NCBI GenBank assembly: GCA_904066235.2
Contig: CAJFCV020000005.1
Coordinates: forward strand, 8,551,501 to 8,615,500
Direction: 5' to 3'
From: Bursaphelenchus xylophilus
Lineage: Eukaryota; Nematoda; Chromadorea; Rhabditida; Aphelenchoididae
DNA: 64,000 nt
Shown here: positions 1-12,010 of the stretch, in pieces
Layout of the letters: each line of letters begins with the position of its first letter
Position numbering within the stretch: the first letter of the stretch is position 1
Program-made: the position numbers and the translations under genes
Notes under the pieces: model-generated
Told to the model about the DNA's origin: nothing
Database searches by the model: none
Seen by the model: only the letters and a program-made list of their open reading frames with translations

Positions 1-831
1 ATTGCCTCCGGAAAGTTCTTCCACAAGGTCTAGAGGCCTCTAAAAGTTTCGAAAAAAGTTAAAATTATCAAAAATACAACTTACTCTATCCAATGGGACC
101 AATTTCCTGTCAGGAGGGAGCAAATTCTTGATGAAAATTTCGCGAAAACTCTCTGGAAAAAATTCAAAGGTCAACAAAAAAGCTCCATGAACTTACTCAT
201 AACCGCAACAAGAGATCGTGTTTGCTTTTTTGTAAAGAAATTGACCAGAGTTTCGAGATGTTTTATCGAATGGACTGGATCTTGAACAATCTTCAGCTGA
301 ATGGCACTCAATTTGTCGGACATTGTTCCTTGTTCCACAATCTTGTCCAGGAACATGTCTTCCGATGTGAGGGCGCGTTTATTGGCTAAAATAGGAGTAG
401 TTATATTATCCATGTGAAAAACACCGATTTTCTTGGATCACTTATATTCTTCTTGGGGAAAAGGACACCCAAAAGACATTCCAAGTCTTTCTATAGGTGA
501 ACATGAGAGATCGAACCTAAAACTCAAAGAAAAATATTAAAACCTTACTTTTAGAATGGGCTTCGATCTCCTTTGCCAAAAGTTTCTCCGCTCGTTTGAC
601 TTGATTCAGATATACTTCGTTCATATGGTTCATAGGCTGGTCTAGGGTCTCATTGAAGCCATGATCAAACCATCGTTCATCTACATCAAGCTTTACTAGG
701 ACTTTTCTACTGAAACTTTCGGCATCTCCACTACTCTGAATCTTAGGCTTTCTATTGCTTCCGAGCTCTGTATCCAGGGATTTGAAGGTCTTAACCTTTC
801 CATTCTCATCGAACTTCTTATGCTTGCCCAT
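1..831 (-). CDS. CEBPZ / Noc1 (Mak21-type) nucleolar protein, 5' part
   Basis: Start of a CBF/Mak21-family gene that continues past the left edge. Exons read as 831-549, 385-197, 152-85 and 39-1 (minus strand), with GT-AG introns and matching phases. Exon 1 starts at ATG 831 and gives a lysine-rich leader. Exon 2 carries the family stretch around ALTSEDMFLDKIVEQGTMSD, followed by SPVH-like 'DPVHSIKHLETLVNF'. Exon 3 gives 'FIKNLLPPDRKLVPLDR', matching the helical-repeat start of Noc1/CEBPZ. Family members act in the nucleolus in early 60S ribosomal subunit assembly. The fntb gene lies just upstream on the same strand (276 bp from its stop to this ATG), so the two may be co-transcribed. Family assignment is confident; the C-terminal CBF domain is not in the window. 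Confidence 0.85.
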
Positions 832-1106
832 CTTATTCTAAAATACAATAAAAAATTGTCCATAAAAATACCAAAGTCATCATGGATAATATAATCATTG
901 GATTGAAACCAAAATTTCTTCCCATCAAACCTCAACATAAAGATTTATTTTCATATAATTACTGAGATCGATCTAAAAATGGGTAAAATAACAAATAAAA
1001 TTCCGAAAAATACACGTAATATTCGTGTTTTAGACTTGAGCTAATGGAAAAGAATATATTTCGAATGTGCAGATTGAATCCAAGGCATCTGTAAGGCATC
1101 TAGAAC

Positions 1107-2952
1107 TCAGATTGGATTCTGAGTAAAGTAGTCCAACGCAAAATTGAATTGGTCCTCGCAAACGTTGAGCAGGACGTTTGTTTTGGCCTAAAGTAAGGTA
1201 AATTTATATAAAATAATACCCATAGATAACCTCAAACAGTTTCATAAGCCATAGCAAGAATTTCTTACCAATTTCTCATCATAATTATCACTGAGCCCTT
1301 GGCCATGTTGAGCTAACGACAATCCACTCAATGCATAACATGTATGATATAAATCCGATGGTTTTGTTGGTTTATCCTTGAACCCGCCAGAAACACATTG
1401 GGAAACAAATAGGATATACTCTTCCAGTCCTTTTGGGTTAAAGGCAACCAAAGTTTGAGGTGGGGGAACCAAACAATTTTGGGCAATAACAGCTGCTGCG
1501 CCTACCCAATAGCTGTAACATACGTCGACCAATTTGCCTGCTCGGCCCTAAAGATAAAGAATAATTGGAAATAAAATCAAGAAAAGGTAGATGAAGAAAT
1601 TTAGACAGTAAAAATCCCGGGTTTGAACAAAAAGTTATATTACACTAGGCAAAATTCACGCGAAAATCCTCAGAAAAGAATGTAATTCTTCGCTCTATAC
1701 TTTGCATAACAACTAACAGCCGTTATACGCCCTACGGCTCCATTTTAATCTCAAGATCGAACATAAAATTAAAAAAATTATACTATACCATACCTATCTT
1801 ATCTTCATAAAAAATCACCCTTCTTACCTGAAATCCCCCTTCGTAAGGCATTTGCCGCATAGCACACCACCTAACCAATGCTTGAGCGTCAATCAAATGC
1901 GCTTTATCCATTAAAACCAGCGCTGCAGCTCCGCATAAAGTATATCCGCCATGAGCTTCACAATCAGGGGAACCCGCAAATCCACCTTCATAAGTTTGAC
2001 ATCTAAACTTCAAAACACTCAAAAAACTTGTCCTACCTTGTCAACCATCCTGCCACTCCTTCAAACAGCTTATCGTTCATCAATCCTAGGACAAAGCAAC
2101 AAGCGACCATGCAGTAGACACCTCGGACATCAATCTCTCCATTTTCATGCATCCGAAAACTTCCGTCAACCTGTTTCAGCGACCAGTAAAAGCGGAGAAG
2201 AGCTTTTCTAAAAATAGAAGAATAAAAATAATGTTGTTTTAGATTACCTGTCAATCATGGCTAGCGCTTCCTCAGTGCCGATGGAAACAAGTGACATAAT
2301 TGCGGCATACGTAGTAGCCATATGAGGGTACTGTCCTGGGGCACCTCCGAACCCACCTGACGGATGCTGACAAGCTTCGAGGAATTTTATAAACCTAAAA
2401 CTCGGATATTGACCATGGATAACATAAAACTTGGAAATTGTGGGGAACAACCGTTAAACAGATGCACAATAAGAAGTGAGAGTTCTAATCTCACCTCGTC
2501 TTCTGCGTAGAAGACAAATCATGACCCATCAAGCGCAGTGAGTGGATTGCCCAGAAACAAAACCATGTTCGACCAGCTTCTTGACCCTAAAGTAATTTAA
2601 AATCCCGGCCTCTCGAAAAGAATCGAAGTTCAATAAGGCATCGAATAGTTCGATATAGACCTGAAACAAGTTGTACGAAACTCTTACCGAATAACCAGAA
2701 GGCAGCGTTTCCAGATGCTTAAGAATATAATGTACATGTCGATCCCGTTTAAAGTAAAAAACTTCTCGACTGTGCCTCGACAGGATATCTTTTACAGACA
2801 ATTCAACCACTTTCTAAACACAAGTATTCAAAAAAAAAACAAAAACTCACTTGTTCCGAGGAAGTTTCGGTCTCGACACCTTGGTCATCATAGAAAAATT
2901 GAGGATCCGCGATTCGATATGAATATTCCGCTTCATCCGGTCGAATATCCAT
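1107..2952 (-). CDS. fntb: Protein farnesyltransferase subunit beta
   Basis: Catalytic subunit of protein farnesyltransferase, which attaches farnesyl to CaaX cysteines with the alpha subunit in the cytosol. Eight exons: 2952-2851, 2813-2688, 2586-2495, 2394-2248, 2207-2037, 2002-1828, 1547-1269, 1187-1107; total 1173 bases, 390 residues, all phases agree. Prenyltransferase repeats are plain (GGFGGAPGQYPHMATTYAA, YEGGFAGSPDCEAHGGYTLCG). The zinc ligands are visible by alignment with the mammalian enzyme: Asp279 and Cys281 in LVDVCYSYW and His339 in DLYHTCY. The N-terminal leader before the repeats is shorter than in mammals. A DUF229 gene ends 320 bp upstream and CEBPZ/Noc1 starts 276 bp downstream, all on the minus strand. 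Confidence 0.95.
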
Positions 2953-3272
2953 CGAACTAATGCTGTTTTGGTTCAGGGATTCATGAAGAACAGAAACAAA
3001 AAAAGGAATAATTTATTTCCCATTGAACGAAATGTCACAACGAAGTGGCACTATTGATTTTTCGAATAATAGACATGTACCGTAAACGGACGGCCAATAT
3101 TGCAACACGCTCACTGAAATACATAATTTTTTACCGATTTCAACCACGCTTTCACACAAAATCAAACTTTATAGCAATCTATACATCTAAAACAATATAA
3201 TTGCAAACTCAACCCGTAAAAAATAAAATACAACTAGTAACAGTATATAGGTACAAAAAACCAGTAAGATTT
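2953..3272. other. Spacer between fntb and the DUF229 gene
   Basis: About 320 bases, AT-rich, holding the fntb 5' flank and the 3' flank of the DUF229 gene on the same strand. I see no RNA gene, repeat or clear TATA box in it. Its shortness is compatible with a downstream operon position for fntb, but no definite trans-splice site was picked. Confidence 0.4.
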
Positions 3273-6256
3273 CTAATGGGCTCCATGTCCAGGTCGACAA
3301 TGACAAAGGTGATCCAGAATTTTCACGGTGCACTTCGAATCGGCATGTTTAATATAAGGCTTCAGAAGCACTTTTCCATTATTGTCAAATAGAATTTCCA
3401 CTTGCAATCCCAGGCTACCCAATTCCCATGAGATATCAAGAGGAACCGTTGCTTGATAGATGTTTCCTTGGATCGATTCAAAGCGCTTTAGATCAGTGAT
3501 ATTGGAGATGGAGAACGTTTTGGGACATTCTAATTTGTTCAATGCGTTTTCAACGTTGACTTTGGCTTCTGATGAGAGGTTTGACTGTAATAAGTAATAA
3601 AAAAAGTATAATTGATAGGATTCTAGGGGACAAAGGAGGAGATTTTAGGGGTTGATTGTATTATCCATGGCGTTTTGATGACTATAAAAAAAATTTTTTT
3701 GAAAGATCTCCTATAATAAAAAAACAGCCCCAAAAATCCAATAAAAGACCACGTACCACAAAGTTGACATCATCAATTCTTCCAGGAGCCTCTTTTATGC
3801 ATTGGCATTGCTCTTTTCCCACCTTCATTCCCTCACAATCCCGATCAACTGAGATTTCCTGCAGAAAAGACACTCCATTATCAACTTTCTTCCCCATGAT
3901 CTCGTTGACAGTTGCATAGACGTCATCCAGCAATACAAACGAGTTCTTATTTTTGAGTAAAATCGAGTATTTTTCGGGATTTATCCCAAAAAAGCTCCTC
4001 GGAATTGTTAGGCCCAAAAATGGATGAGAATTCGCTTTTTGGCCAGTGATTACGAATACGGTCCTCTCAAATCCTCCATTGAGATAAGAGCGGTCCAGTA
4101 TGTGAGAGAGATGAGAATCCAGAGCACCAAGATCTGGGAGATCGGAGACGTCCAGATCAGTGATGGAGAAGGTCGGAACTGATGGGTATTTCGATAAAAA
4201 CCTGAAATATTTGCTCTGTCAGGAAGGATTTTTAGTAAAAACTTCATGGCACTTAGATCGGAATCACTTTAGATTCAAAAATTCAAATTCCCGCCATTTT
4301 TGGCATTCTGTTGCAAGCGTTCAAATGGGGCAAAATGACCGTATTCCATCAAAAAATTGCTGTAGATTACTGAAGATGCACAAAATAATCTTCCTATTTG
4401 CTTACCTCTTCAAAACATTAAGGACTCTCTCATACGGATGTTCCGAACATTGTACATGACTTTGAGATGAATTTTCAAGTAAATACTTATTGAATGAGCT
4501 GAAAGATTTAAAATTAAACCTCTAATGGTTCATAAATAGTCGTATAATACATGTAGCATCTTTTAGAAAACAAATTGGCCCTTACGACAGGTCAAAAGTC
4601 GGTGTAATATCGAATGTTGTTGATGATGACATTGTGTTCAACATAGTAATATATCCGTCATCTGAATGAAAAGAAAAATTTTATGGATGTAAATCTTACC
4701 TTGTGCTGACTTCATCAGCTTTTTCATCAAGTCATCATTCAGTTTGACAATATTTTCAGCCTAAAAATGATGATTTTTAGCGTAAAAACGAATAAAAAAT
4801 CAGAAAAATCTGACTATAAAGTATGTATGAAAAACGCCCAAATCTCCATTAGGTACCGAATGGAATCCATTGAGCAGTTGGGTATTGATTGTTTCCAGAG
4901 CATCGACAGTCAATGGCATTTTGGAGATCAAGTCGGATTTGGAGATTCCATTCAAGTTCAAGAAGGCAAACGAATAATTTCGATGACGATTGTCAGAAAT
5001 CTCTGAGTTGTTAGCGACATGATTTTTCGGTTGAAGAGAGAAAAAAACGTCGGAAAATACTAAAAATGGCAAAAATTTAGACGACGATGACTAAAAATAC
5101 GGTAATTTTTAGGGTGGAAAAGAGGTCAAAAGTACCCGTATTTATACCGGTATACGATTTTCAGTCTAAAACACCACTTACAGCTCTCATTTTGCTGATT
5201 AAAACACTCGATTTTCACTTGCTCCACGTCCAATCTTTGCTTCCCTTCTCGTAATTGATACTAAACGAACATAAATTTTTGACAGAATTTATTTCTACCT
5301 TGTCGCTACTATCCGAAGAAGCAAGATCGCTGTAAAAACATCGAAATTCTGGCCGTCCATTCTTGATTTCGGCGATTTTCACATAAAAATCACCAAAAGT
5401 TGTCTGTCTAACAAGTTGTTCCTCCTTTTCTAGGCATTTTATGTCGGCATTCACTGTGGTAGAGATTGTTGAGTCATCTGGAAAACGATTCGAGGTAATA
5501 TTTGAACACTTCTTGCAAGATTTCATATACCTATTACGTTACAGTGGGACCAGATCCAGTGGCAAAAAACGTACCATTATGCATCTGGGAAGTATCAAAA
5601 ATGTGGCAAAATGCTTCCCTCTCCAACTGAAAAAACTTCATTTTGAAGGGCGCGCTCTTTTTCCTCACAAAGAGTGGGCGCGATTCTGAGTTCTTTCACT
5701 TGGAGAGGGAAGCATTTTGCCACATTTTTGATACTTCCCGGATGCAAAATGGTACGCTTTTTGCCACTGGATCAGGTCCCCCACTGTATTATGTTATCCA
5801 AGATGAACATTAATTTTTTGAAAATAAAACAAGTTTACCCGTTCGCTGAGCTGGTATAATCTTGCATCTGAACTCTTGAGGATGTGAGAATTTGTATTCA
5901 ACAGCCGTCATATCGTATCTTGACCTCTTCCTAACAAAACTTTTGAATTTAGGTGGGACATCAAGGTATTTTCGAACTTCTGCTACTGATGCCAACGGAA
6001 ATCGATGTCTAGGATCAGGGAAAAACATGCCAACCACAACATAAGCCAACACACAAAGGGATGACGTAACAATGAACAAGATTCCAAGCTAAAAGTTCAG
6101 AAATCCGACCAATTTTTATATTACCCATGCCTTTCTTGGGTAAAGAAGGAAATTTCACGTGGAAAAACTCACTTTTGACAACAAGATTCGTTTCATAAGT
6201 TCGTACGAACAATTGATGCGATAGTTCAACAGTAATTTGTACCTAATACTCTCCAT
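3273..6256 (-). CDS. DUF229-family membrane protein, active site apparently lost
   Basis: Ten exons: 6256-6173, 6088-5839, 5477-5299, 5260-5182, 5059-4815, 4760-4700, 4661-4586, 4498-4406, 4201-3757, 3584-3273; 1824 bases, 607 residues. Residues about 29-45 form a membrane segment (LGILFIVTSSLCVLAYVVV), so it is probably a type II membrane protein. The family (sulfatase/alkaline-phosphatase superfamily fold, common in nematodes) is recognised by the 'FRCKIIP' segment, by 'RDCEG...EQCQC' near residue 475 and by a C-terminal 'KILDHLCHC'. The usual metal and nucleophile motifs are not seen: where family members have an N-T-F-P-like site this protein has NGDLGVF, and where SDHG is expected it has VITGQKANSHP. 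A non-enzymatic role is inference. The donor of the 5059-4815 exon is uncertain (4826 is the alternative). Intron 2 (5478-5838) carries a foldback element. Confidence 0.75.
5542..5786. mobile_element. Tc1/mariner-type foldback MITE
   Basis: A 245-bp palindromic element inside intron 2 of the DUF229 gene. The ends are inverted copies starting CAGTGGGACCAGATCCAGTG (left) and ending in the complement of CAGTGGGGGACCTGATCCAG (right). The arms continue inwards through a shared segment around ATGCTTCCCTCTCC, giving arms of about 100 bp. It is flanked by TA at 5540-5541 and 5787-5788, the target duplication of Tc1/mariner elements. There is no coding capacity. Confidence 0.85.
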
Positions 6257-7333
6257 TCTAAGACAATATTTTAAGAGTTTATGTCAATTTCACATTCAGA
6301 CCCCCGAATGGAGCGGCACTGCTCTTGAAGCCCGCTTATCAGATACATCTACGAACTAATTGAGATGTCGGAATGAAGAAGCCTCCCGGATCCTGTTTTA
6401 TTATTAATGACTTTTTGGAGATCTACTAGGAAGTTTATTGAGGAGAGAAATGAAACATGCGCAATATTGCCAATGATTTATATTTTCGAAATCTGCATTC
6501 CCAACACAATCCTCGCCTTTTTTAGATAACGTCTAACCAGTATAACACACCAAAACAAAAAACGGCATTTCAACTGGTAGCCAACAAAAATTTTATATTG
6601 TACTACCGACTTCCAGCAAGAAACACGGCAACACTTCAGAAGTCCATGCAAAGGGAAGTGGTCTTCTTCTTTAGGAGATACAAGACGCCTGAACACGCTC
6701 TAAAAGCCAAGAAAATAACAATTCACCCTTTTCACATCAGGTAAAACCTCCCCCTACCGTCCGACTTATTGCACTAGGTATTTTTCGATCACGAACTACT
6801 GCTCCTACCACGACTTCTTCGTTAACACAGCGTTTTTACATTATTTTCACAGATTTTGCAGAATTCTGCAAAATTTGACCGCAATTTTTCCCAAAACATA
6901 TTTTTGTTCCGAGTCCCACCACGACTTCCTGATTTCGGCGGTCCCCCCTTGCCGAAGGCGTTGCCGGTCGTTCGGCGTGTGCGATCGATTGTCGAAAACG
7001 GTAAAATACAGTACTAGTCCGACCGGAAAGTCGCCTGAGGGGTTTTTGGCGATTGCATTGTGCGAAAAAGTCGGGGTGCACGCCACAGCCGAAGCCTGCA
7101 AAAAACAGGAAATTGCGATTTCAGTCCGGCGACTTTCCAAGCACTAGTATGAAGAAGAAAATTTGCGTGAAAGTCGGAGTAAAGTGCAATATTGAACTCG
7201 ATGTAAATGAGACTTACATTTCGATTTTCAGCGACGAATTTCTGTTTGCCAAAATTGAGGACCGAGGATTTTTGAAACCCAGCTCATTCAACGTTTTGTG
7301 CTGTAGTCGGACGGTCGCTTTTTCTCAATCAAG
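6257..7333. other. Divergent intergenic region between DUF229 and Argonaute genes
   Basis: About 1.08 kb separating two divergently transcribed genes, so it should hold both promoters. Open frames here do not resemble known proteins and lack supporting splice structure. A strong acceptor (TTTTCAG, ending at 7230) precedes the Argonaute ATG by about 100 bases and could be a trans-splice or 5' UTR splice site. No clear TATA box was seen. Confidence 0.45.
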
Positions 7334-10300
7334 ATGGACGTGGACAGTGGCGAAGCAAAGCGCAGAAGAGAAGACGAATTGAATGTGTCAAGCTTGAACA
7401 TCAGCCTCAACGAAGCCCCCAGTAAGTCTTGTTGCGAAGTGTTCGGTCTTTAGGACGATGTCTGAACAGTTTTGATGGGCAATTTAAGCGTTCGTTCGAG
7501 GTATCTGTGCTCTAAATCTGATTATTTTACAGAAAAGCTCCCTCCGCAATCGATTCCGTCAGGGTGCAACACCTCAATCAGGTTGAATGGATACAATATC
7601 TCATTGGCCAAGAAGAACGAGCCCGGATACCTGGAAAAAATCTACAAGTATCGTGTCACCATTGCCGCTCAGTACCCGGATAGAATTACGAAAGATGAAG
7701 CCGGAAATGAATTTTCGGTGCCTCGTAAGGAGCGCCTATTGCATGATGGGATGAACGGAGAGTGAGTTCATCGACTTTGTGATGCAAGAATATCGAATTT
7801 TTGTATTGCTGTTGTTTCATTCGATCACTAATGGATAAATTTTTAGTGTGGCGAAGTCTCAACGTTCCAACATCTCGTATGTTGTCTTGGAAAATGTTGC
7901 CCAGCAATTTTATGGTTTCAAGGGAATGGAGTACGTATATGATCGAGTAAACATTGTCTATTCTTCCAAGAAGTTGTGCGAGGAATCCCGCATTGATGTA
8001 ATCGAAGTGGCTGGAAACGTAAGACAGTGATGTTTCGATTTATTTTGTTTTTAGGAAAAGCTCGTAAGATTGGACACTTCATTTTACGGCCGTCCCTCCG
8101 CCTACAAGGTAGATTTGTCTCTCGTGGAGATTGTGAATCCCCACAATCAGGAAGAAATCGGGGCCTTGGTTCAGTTTTTGGAAATTGCCACCTCAGTGAA
8201 AGCCTATAGGTGAGAGTATTATTCGAAGTGCATGTTGGGTTTAGAAACATCGCCGAAGCTCTTGCCAAGCGAGAGAAGCCGAAGGTCGAAGTCACTAAGA
8301 ATAAGATATATTTTCCCTTGGAAAGCAAGCCTTTCAACAATGATCCGCGTATCTTGATGAAAGGAATCGACAAGTCTGTGACTGTCGCTGGTGATTTGTT
8401 CAACCCAAAGTTTATTTTGAAGTTTGATGGTAAGATTTTAATATGGTTTTATTATTTTTAGTGTTGATACACAGTAATCTTTGTTGTTTTCAGCAAAGAG
8501 CAGTCCGTTCTTCCCCGAAGGAGAGTTGGTCACTTTTTTGAGCAGGTTGATGACGGCTGGGAGACAGTTTGGTGGCCCGGGTGGTGGGTTCAGGGATCGC
8601 AGCTCGTCCCGTGCATCCTATCGCGACAGTTCCCGCGACAGCCGTGCAGGTTACGATCGCGGTGGATACGAACAAAGTGGAGGTGGCGGAGGCAGTGAAG
8701 AGCTGGCTGGGATCCTCCGAGACAACAGAAAGTTGGATCTTGCCACTTTACACTTGAAAAGTAAGAATTGGATTTTATGGTTGATATTGTCTTTAATTTT
8801 TCTCAATTTCATTATCTTGTTGTTGTAGATGTCGTTGTCAGAACAACTCATCTCGGCGAGAAGAACAAGGTGTTCCCAATTCACGGACTAGGCGATCCAA
8901 TTGATCAAATCAAATTTACGAAGCGCGATGGAGCTACCGAATACGTATACGACCGTTTCAGAAATAATTACGGGCTCTCCATCAATGGACGCCTTCCAGC
9001 GGTTATTCATTATGACAAAGGCAGGAAAGTCAGCAGTTTCTATCCCATGGAAGTCTTGGAGATCCTCCCGAACCAACGTGTTTCGGTACAGAAGTCTCAA
9101 ATGGAACCAAATTTGGTTAGTTTATATTACTTTTCGCTTGTAGCCGTGGTGTTGTATATTTTTAATCCTTACATGACAATTTCCATTTTTCAGACCGAGA
9201 TCATGACTCGTGAATGTCAACAGACTCCGACTGTCATGACTAGGCTGTTTGAAGATGCCAAGAGGGAGATCCACATCAACAATTCAAACCCTTGGTTTAA
9301 GCATTTTGGAGTAAGTGGCTGTTTTTGTTGATGTTGTTTTGTGTTTAGATTAGAGTCGAAAGTGATCTCATCGAGACGAACAAGGGAATTCTGATTCCTC
9401 CACCAGACCTTGTCCTCGGAAACGATCGGCGTGCCAATCTGGACAGAAATCAAATGAACTTCCGTCTGGACCGAGATATTTTGAGAAGCACCCCAAAAGA
9501 CAACATTCATTGGTGTCTTGTCGATGTTCAAGGATGTCTGGGAAGAGATATGGAGTGAGTGTCGCTATGATTTTTTTGTTTTAGAAGAAACAGTGTGTAA
9601 TTTACTGTTTTAGCCGCTTCCTGGACAATTACATCAGAAGATGCGGTGAACTCGGCCTTCGTCTTCCCGACCCGGACCAAAGAAGAGCCCCCGATATGCG
9701 TGGAAGCCGTGAAGATGACTTTGATCGAGCTTTCAGACAGCTGAAACAGGACAATTTCACCTTTGCTATCTTCATCACTCGTGGAAAAACTGATGCCTCA
9801 CATGAGTACATCAAGTACTTTGAAAGCAAGTATGGTGTACTCACGCAGCACATTATTCAAAAGAATGCCTCCATGTGCAAGTCGGACACCTTGAACAACA
9901 TTATTTTGAAGACCAACTTGAAATTGGGAGGGCAGAATTGGCTCACCAGGGTTAATCAACTCCAGTCCTCCAAGTAAGCGTAATTTTTAGAGTTAGTCGT
10001 TGTTTTATGGGAGTAAAATTGTTTATTTGCTTTCAGATCGGTCATAAACATGACCAAAACCATGTTCATTGGGATCGGCTTTTCCCAGGCTGGGCCTCAA
10101 GGAGTGGAACGGAACGAAACTTCGGCTCCGGCAATCTACACCGCTTCGATTACCTACACTGTCGACCCCGACCTCAGACTGAACGGGGATTGGTGGTACT
10201 ACGAGAAGCAGAAGGGAGCCAATGCTGTTCCACTTGGTGGAGGGGATGAGGAACCAAGTGAATACGAAACCAATTTGGGAGGAATGTTGAGACAAGCATT

Positions 10301-10933
10301 GGAGAAATGGAGAGTCAATACTGGAAATTTCCCAGCTCATGTTGTGGTTTACAGAAACGGAACTGTAAGTGAATATACTTTTTTTTGTTACTCTGCTTTT
10401 AGAGTGAGGGAGAGTTCGCCCAGATCTTCAGGAAAGAAGTGAAGCTAGTCGAGCAAACTTGCGCTGCTCTTGGACCAAATGCTCCGACAAGAACTTTCTT
10501 GGTGGCCATCAACAGAAGCAACAACCGCCTCTTCCGTCTGGCCAGGGAAACCAACCCCAACGATAGACCTCCTCAACAGAACGTTCGTGCCGGAACTGCC
10601 TACTTTGCTGGACTTACTCATCCAAGACTTACTGAGTTTATCTTGCAATCTCATCGTTCCATCCAAGGCACTGGACGTCCGGTTCGCTACGTTGTCCTCA
10701 ACGATACCTGTATCCCAAGAGTATCGACTGAAGAATTGATCAACATCAGCAATGCTCTGGCCTATTCTCATGGAGTGGTAACTTCCCCGGTCTCCCTCCC
10801 GTCATGCCTTTACGCTGCCCAAGACCTGGCCGAACGCGCTCAGAAACATGTTAAACATGTGCGTGGGAACATGTCTATCAAGCAACTGAATGAGCAGATC
10901 CGCCCGAACGTTGACCACAGATTCTGGGCTTGA
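7334..10933 (+). CDS. Argonaute protein, slicer-dead, with RG/S-rich insert before PAZ
   Basis: Small-RNA-guided silencing protein. Twelve exons: 7334-7421, 7533-7761, 7847-8018, 8055-8209, 8245-8429, 8494-8760, 8829-9115, 9194-9310, 9349-9554, 9614-9973, 10037-10364, 10403-10933; 2925 bases, 974 residues. Order: short acidic/basic N-terminus, N domain (~30-290), a Gly/Arg/Ser-rich stretch (~298-345), PAZ from ~365 ending in YPMEVLEILPNQRV, MID, then PIWI from ~570. The PIWI catalytic positions are all changed: the first Asp of IGIDxxH-type motifs is Gly (FIGIGFSQAGP, ~700), the second Asp is Asn (YRNGTSEGEF, ~796), and no His is present near PSCLYAAQ (~930). This matches worm-specific (WAGO-like) Argonautes that do not cut targets; the subgroup is inference. 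A shorter upstream frame is not used: ATG 7334 follows a good acceptor and starts the conserved frame. Confidence 0.93.
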
Positions 10934-11373
10934 ATCAATCAATATCTCCTCCTATATTATCTTATATTATTGTCTGTTGGTGTAATTTGTTTTTGCTTAT
11001 TGGTCTGTGAGGTCTTGTATAATATTATATTATTCATGTCTACTCACTTGCTGGTATATAATATTTATTTTTTATATTCATGATTTATATGTCATACTAC
11101 AGCTCGCTAATTCAGCTGCAGTGTTGTGTATGTCAGCACACTTTTTTCATAAAGTGACCAAATTGTTGCTTTTTGGCCTATAGCCAATATTATTGTTATG
11201 CTAAAATGTTTTTCGTTATTAAAAAAATAAAATTTGGTATTGACATGTTGGAATTTGCCTGGAACGTAGAGAAAGAGTGGAAAGATAAGAAATTGGGAAA
11301 GTTTGTTGGTAATCAAACGTATTTTATTTGCAATTGAAATGGCTTGTTTTTGCAGTGAATGCTGACCCCGGTT
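10934..11373. other. Spacer between Argonaute and histone H3
   Basis: AT-rich 3' flank of the Argonaute gene. TATAATATTTAT-type tracts around 11055-11070 and an AATAAA at about 11225 are possible processing signals. Nothing coding is seen on either strand. Confidence 0.4.
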
Positions 11374-11420
11374 GCGCGCCAAAATAAGCCCCGCCTCTCG
11401 CAAAAGCGTCGAGTATAAAA
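11374..11420 (+). promoter_or_regulatory. Histone H3 promoter: E2F-like site, CCCGCC box, TATA box
   Basis: GCGCGCCAAAA at 11374-11384 is an E2F-type site (TTTTGGCGC on the other strand). It is followed by AAGCCCCGCC (11386-11395) and TATAAAA at 11414-11420, about 75 bp before the ATG. The same three parts in the same order stand before H4 and H2A, which supports shared S-phase control. Confidence 0.75.
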
Positions 11421-11425
11421 GCTGA

Positions 11426-11905
<480 letters not shown>

Positions 11906-11957
11906 ATTCAGCTCCGTACACCTTGGACTTGCGGCTGAAGCCCAACTGATCCCAAAC

Positions 11958-11973
11958 GGCCCTCTTTAGGGCC
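11958..11973 (+). terminator. Histone mRNA 3' stem-loop (H3)
   Basis: GGCCCTCTTTAGGGCC forms the six-base-pair stem and four-base loop bound by stem-loop binding protein, preceded by CCCAAAC and followed by ACAAA. An AATAAA lies at 12005-12010. Confidence 0.92.
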
Positions 11974-12010
11974 ACAAATTAATTTTTCATATTTATTTGT
12001 TGTGAATAAA

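Noticed and set aside
2588..2685. Possible extra exon of fntb with a readable frame inside intron 2
   Set aside because: No donor follows it, and direct splicing of the flanking exons restores the family sequence (GYS to GQEAGRTWFCFW) in frame.
5524..5530. Alternative acceptor TAATAG at 5531-5532 for exon 3 of the DUF229 gene
   Set aside because: It gives a phase clash with exon 2 and an immediate stop; TTTTCCAG ending at 5478 fits the phase exactly.
6478..6696. 72-residue minus-strand frame upstream of the DUF229 gene
   Set aside because: Starts with a non-ATG codon, has no domain and no convincing partner exon.
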